Positions 7,349 to 8,768 of a DNA stretch of 8,768 bases are shown here, in pieces. The stretch spans positions 1-8,768 of the forward strand of contig CAMGAL010000077.1 of NCBI GenBank assembly GCA_946007445.1. The letters run 5' to 3'. Positions within the stretch are counted from its first letter, which is position 1, and the number at the start of each line of letters is the position of its first letter. Source of the DNA: an uncultured Mediterranea sp. (GTDB taxonomy: Bacteria; Bacteroidota; Bacteroidia; Bacteroidales; Bacteroidaceae). Under the pieces are notes generated by a model. That model had not been told where the DNA came from, searched no databases, and saw only the letters and a program-made list of their open reading frames with translations. The translations under genes and the position numbers were made by a program.

Positions 7349-8139
7349 CGGCCTATCTGTTGCCCTTCGTGCTGCTTCAGGTATGGGCAGGTTCGCCCCA
7401 TCTGGAGTGGCTGGCGTTCCCTCTGAACGGGGCGCTGGTGGTTGCGGCTACGGCTCTGCTCTACGTGTGTGAGCGGGAGTGGGGCCGGCGGCATTGGGTG
7501 GCGACGTTACGCTCGGCGCGAATGGCCTGCAGCCTATTGATCCTGACCTTAGCGGCCTGCCTGTGGGGAGGTGTGAGGGGCGCGGAGGTGTTTGCCTCCT
7601 GGCCCTTTGTGGCACTGATGGTGGCCCTGATGGCGCACCTGACCCTCCTGTTGATACACCGCCTGACTCACGCCTCCTGGCGCAGGGACGGAGCTTTCCT
7701 GCTGGTGCATGGGGGATTGTGGCTGGCACTGGTGAGCGGCACGGCAGGTGCCGCCGATGCCTCGGAATGGCGGGCACTGGTGGGGCGCGACACTGCCGAC
7801 ACGAAGGTGTACGACACCCGAGGATGGATGGAGCGGTTACCCTACCAGCTGCAGTTAGAGGAGTTTCGGGTGGAGACCCATGCCTCGACAGGCAAACCTA
7901 CCCAGTATGCTGCCACCTTGCTGCTGGACGGCCGCCCCATCGAGCTGGCCGTGAACGACCCCTACACCGTGCGCCCGGGCGAGGAACTCTACCTGATGAG
8001 CTACCAAAGCGATGAAGAGACGGGCGAGGTGCTCTACTGCGTGCTGCAAATCGTGCGCGAGCCATGGAAATACCCGCTACTGGCAGGCATCGTACTGCTG
8101 CTGGCAGGTGTGGGCGTGATGTTGCTGAAACTCAAATGA
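7333..8139 (+). CDS. resB: ResB/CcsB-like cytochrome c biogenesis membrane protein (short form)
   Basis: ResB/CcsB works with CcsA in the System II pathway, which delivers heme across the inner membrane and attaches it to CXXCH cysteines of apocytochromes c. The product has 268 residues. Hydrophobic segments are seen at about 4-19, 29-46, 62-81, 88-109, 119-137 and 247-266, with an exported soluble domain at roughly 138-245. That domain has ResB-like patterns: LPYQLQLEEFRVE (169-181), GKPTQYAATLLLDGRPIEL (187-205) and NDPYTVRPGEELYLMSYQ (208-225). H126 in the fifth segment is a candidate for a conserved membrane histidine. It is shorter than many ResB proteins, which often exceed 400 residues. 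The start ATG 7333 lies inside the serine hydrolase gene (16-bp overlap), which suggests translational coupling. ccsA follows immediately, which strongly supports the call. Confidence 0.85.
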   Translation: MWKGLTAYLLPFVLLQVWAGSPHLEWLAFPLNGALVVAATALLYVCEREWGRRHWVATLRSARMACSLLILTLAACLWGGVRGAEVFASWPFVALMVALMAHLTLLLIHRLTHASWRRDGAFLLVHGGLWLALVSGTAGAADASEWRALVGRDTADTKVYDTRGWMERLPYQLQLEEFRVETHASTGKPTQYAATLLLDGRPIELAVNDPYTVRPGEELYLMSYQSDEETGEVLYCVLQIVREPWKYPLLAGIVLLLAGVGVMLLKLK

Positions 8140-8165
8140 ACCCTTTGACAAGATACGTATCATGA
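8136..8165 (+). other. Possible 9-codon coupling ORF between resB and ccsA
   Basis: ATG 8136-8138 overlaps the resB stop TGA (8137-8139) as ATGA. The resulting mini-ORF reads MNPLTRYVS and stops at TGA 8163-8165, which overlaps the first ATG of ccsA (8162-8164), again as ATGA. A ribosome finishing resB could be handed to ccsA through this relay. This rests on position only; the peptide itself shows no recognisable feature, and so short an ORF can arise by chance. Confidence 0.3.
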
Positions 8166-8768
8166 TGACCTGGAGCCTCTTTCCCACCTTTGCCCTCCCC
8201 GCCCTGCTGCTATGGGCCGTAGGAGCCGTGGCCGCCCTGCGCCGAGAGCAGGGATGCAGCCGTGCTGCCCTGTGGCTGATGGCTGGCGGATGCCTGGTAT
8301 ATGCAGCCTTTGTGGCTGGTCTGTGGATGGGACTGGGACGGCCGCCGCTGCGCACGATGGGCGAGACCCGCCTCTGGTATGCGCTCTTCATGCTGGTGTC
8401 GGGCCTGCTGGTGTACGGACGCTGGCACTACCGCTGGATGCCACTCTTTGCCGGTGTGGTGGCCACGGTCTTTGTAGTGGTCAACCTGCTGCATCCCGAG
8501 CTGCACGACCGCAGCCTGATGCCGGCCTTGCAGAGTCTCTGGTTCGTACCCCACGTCACGGTCTACATCTTCTCCTACAGCCTCTTCGGGTGCGCCTTCC
8601 TGCTGGCACTGGCCGGCCTGTGGAGAGATACGCCCGCCTACCTGGCCTCCACCGACCGCTTGGTGACCATCGGGGTGGCATTCCTCACCTTCGGGATGCT
8701 GTCGGGCGCCATCTGGGCCAAGCAGGCCTGGGGGCACTACTGGAGCTGGGACCCCAAGGAGACCTGGG
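8162..8768 (+). CDS. ccsA: CcsA cytochrome c biogenesis protein (heme handling), 3' end outside the window
   Basis: CcsA is the inner-membrane partner of ResB/CcsB. It binds heme at its tryptophan-rich WWD loop, held by membrane and exported histidines, and presents it for attachment to apocytochrome c. The window holds 202 residues of a multi-pass protein. Visible landmarks are RPPLRTMGETRLWYALF (60-76), H131 in LQSLWFVPHVTVYIFSYSLF (123-142), which fits the conserved histidine before the WWD loop, and the WWD motif itself, WGHYWSWDPKETW (190-202). The frame is still open at the right edge, so the second conserved histidine and the last membrane segments are missing. Two adjacent ATGs (8162 and 8165) could start the protein; 8162 is given because it overlaps the preceding stop codon. 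It lies 22 bp after resB and should be cotranscribed with it. Confidence 0.93.
   Translation, partial: MMTWSLFPTFALPALLLWAVGAVAALRREQGCSRAALWLMAGGCLVYAAFVAGLWMGLGRPPLRTMGETRLWYALFMLVSGLLVYGRWHYRWMPLFAGVVATVFVVVNLLHPELHDRSLMPALQSLWFVPHVTVYIFSYSLFGCAFLLALAGLWRDTPAYLASTDRLVTIGVAFLTFGMLSGAIWAKQAWGHYWSWDPKETW

Noticed and set aside
7479..8015. 178-codon open frame on the + strand inside resB
   Set aside because: It is an out-of-frame reading of resB, rich in Gly, Arg and Pro with no hydrophobic segments. The resB frame has coherent membrane segments.
8210..8737. 175-codon open frame on the - strand at the right end
   Set aside because: It is antisense to CcsA, whose WWD motif and membrane segments are unmistakable. 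The - strand product is H/Q/G-rich and featureless.

Overview
The window looks like chromosomal DNA from a member of the Bacteroidales (phylum Bacteroidota). Three things support this: an adjacent SusC/SusD outer-membrane nutrient-uptake pair, promoter boxes of the Bacteroidota form TAnnTTTG, and AT-rich sequence rather than Shine-Dalgarno sites ahead of the starts. Third codon positions are rich in G and C, which suggests a higher-GC member of the order. The genus cannot be fixed from this sequence. All genes are on the + strand.

Layout. Positions 1-650 hold the C-terminal part of a FAD-dependent dehydrogenase that enters from the left edge. A 168-bp AT-rich gap follows, with a 10-bp inverted repeat and a good promoter. 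Then come susC (819-3884, intact, 1021 residues) and, 19 bp later, susD (3904-6000). SusD is recognisable over its whole length, but codon 66 is an in-frame TAG, so it is a broken gene, a recent mutation or a sequence error. A strong hairpin terminator (6036-6073) closes the pair. A second promoter (about 6105-6135) starts a tight run of three genes: a lipoprotein serine hydrolase of the beta-lactamase/penicillin-binding fold (6179-7348), a short ResB/CcsB-type cytochrome c assembly protein (7333-8139) and the start of CcsA (8162 to the right edge).

How the parts work together. SusC is a TonB-dependent channel and SusD its surface lipoprotein lid. Together they would bind and import an unidentified glycan or peptide, but the amber codon would separate the SusD signal peptide and lipid anchor from the rest of the protein. 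No sigma/anti-sigma pair, hybrid two-component sensor or glycan-degrading enzyme is visible next to the pair, so the substrate cannot be inferred. ResB/CcsB and CcsA together form the System II machine that carries heme across the inner membrane and attaches it to apocytochromes c. The serine hydrolase overlaps resB by 16 bp and probably shares its transcript.

I see no phage, insertion sequence, CRISPR array, tRNA or rRNA, and no clear sign of a wholly new system. The points most worth a second look are the amber codon in susD and the altered sequence around it, a sequence block shared by the two promoters, and the unusual gene placed ahead of resB-ccsA.
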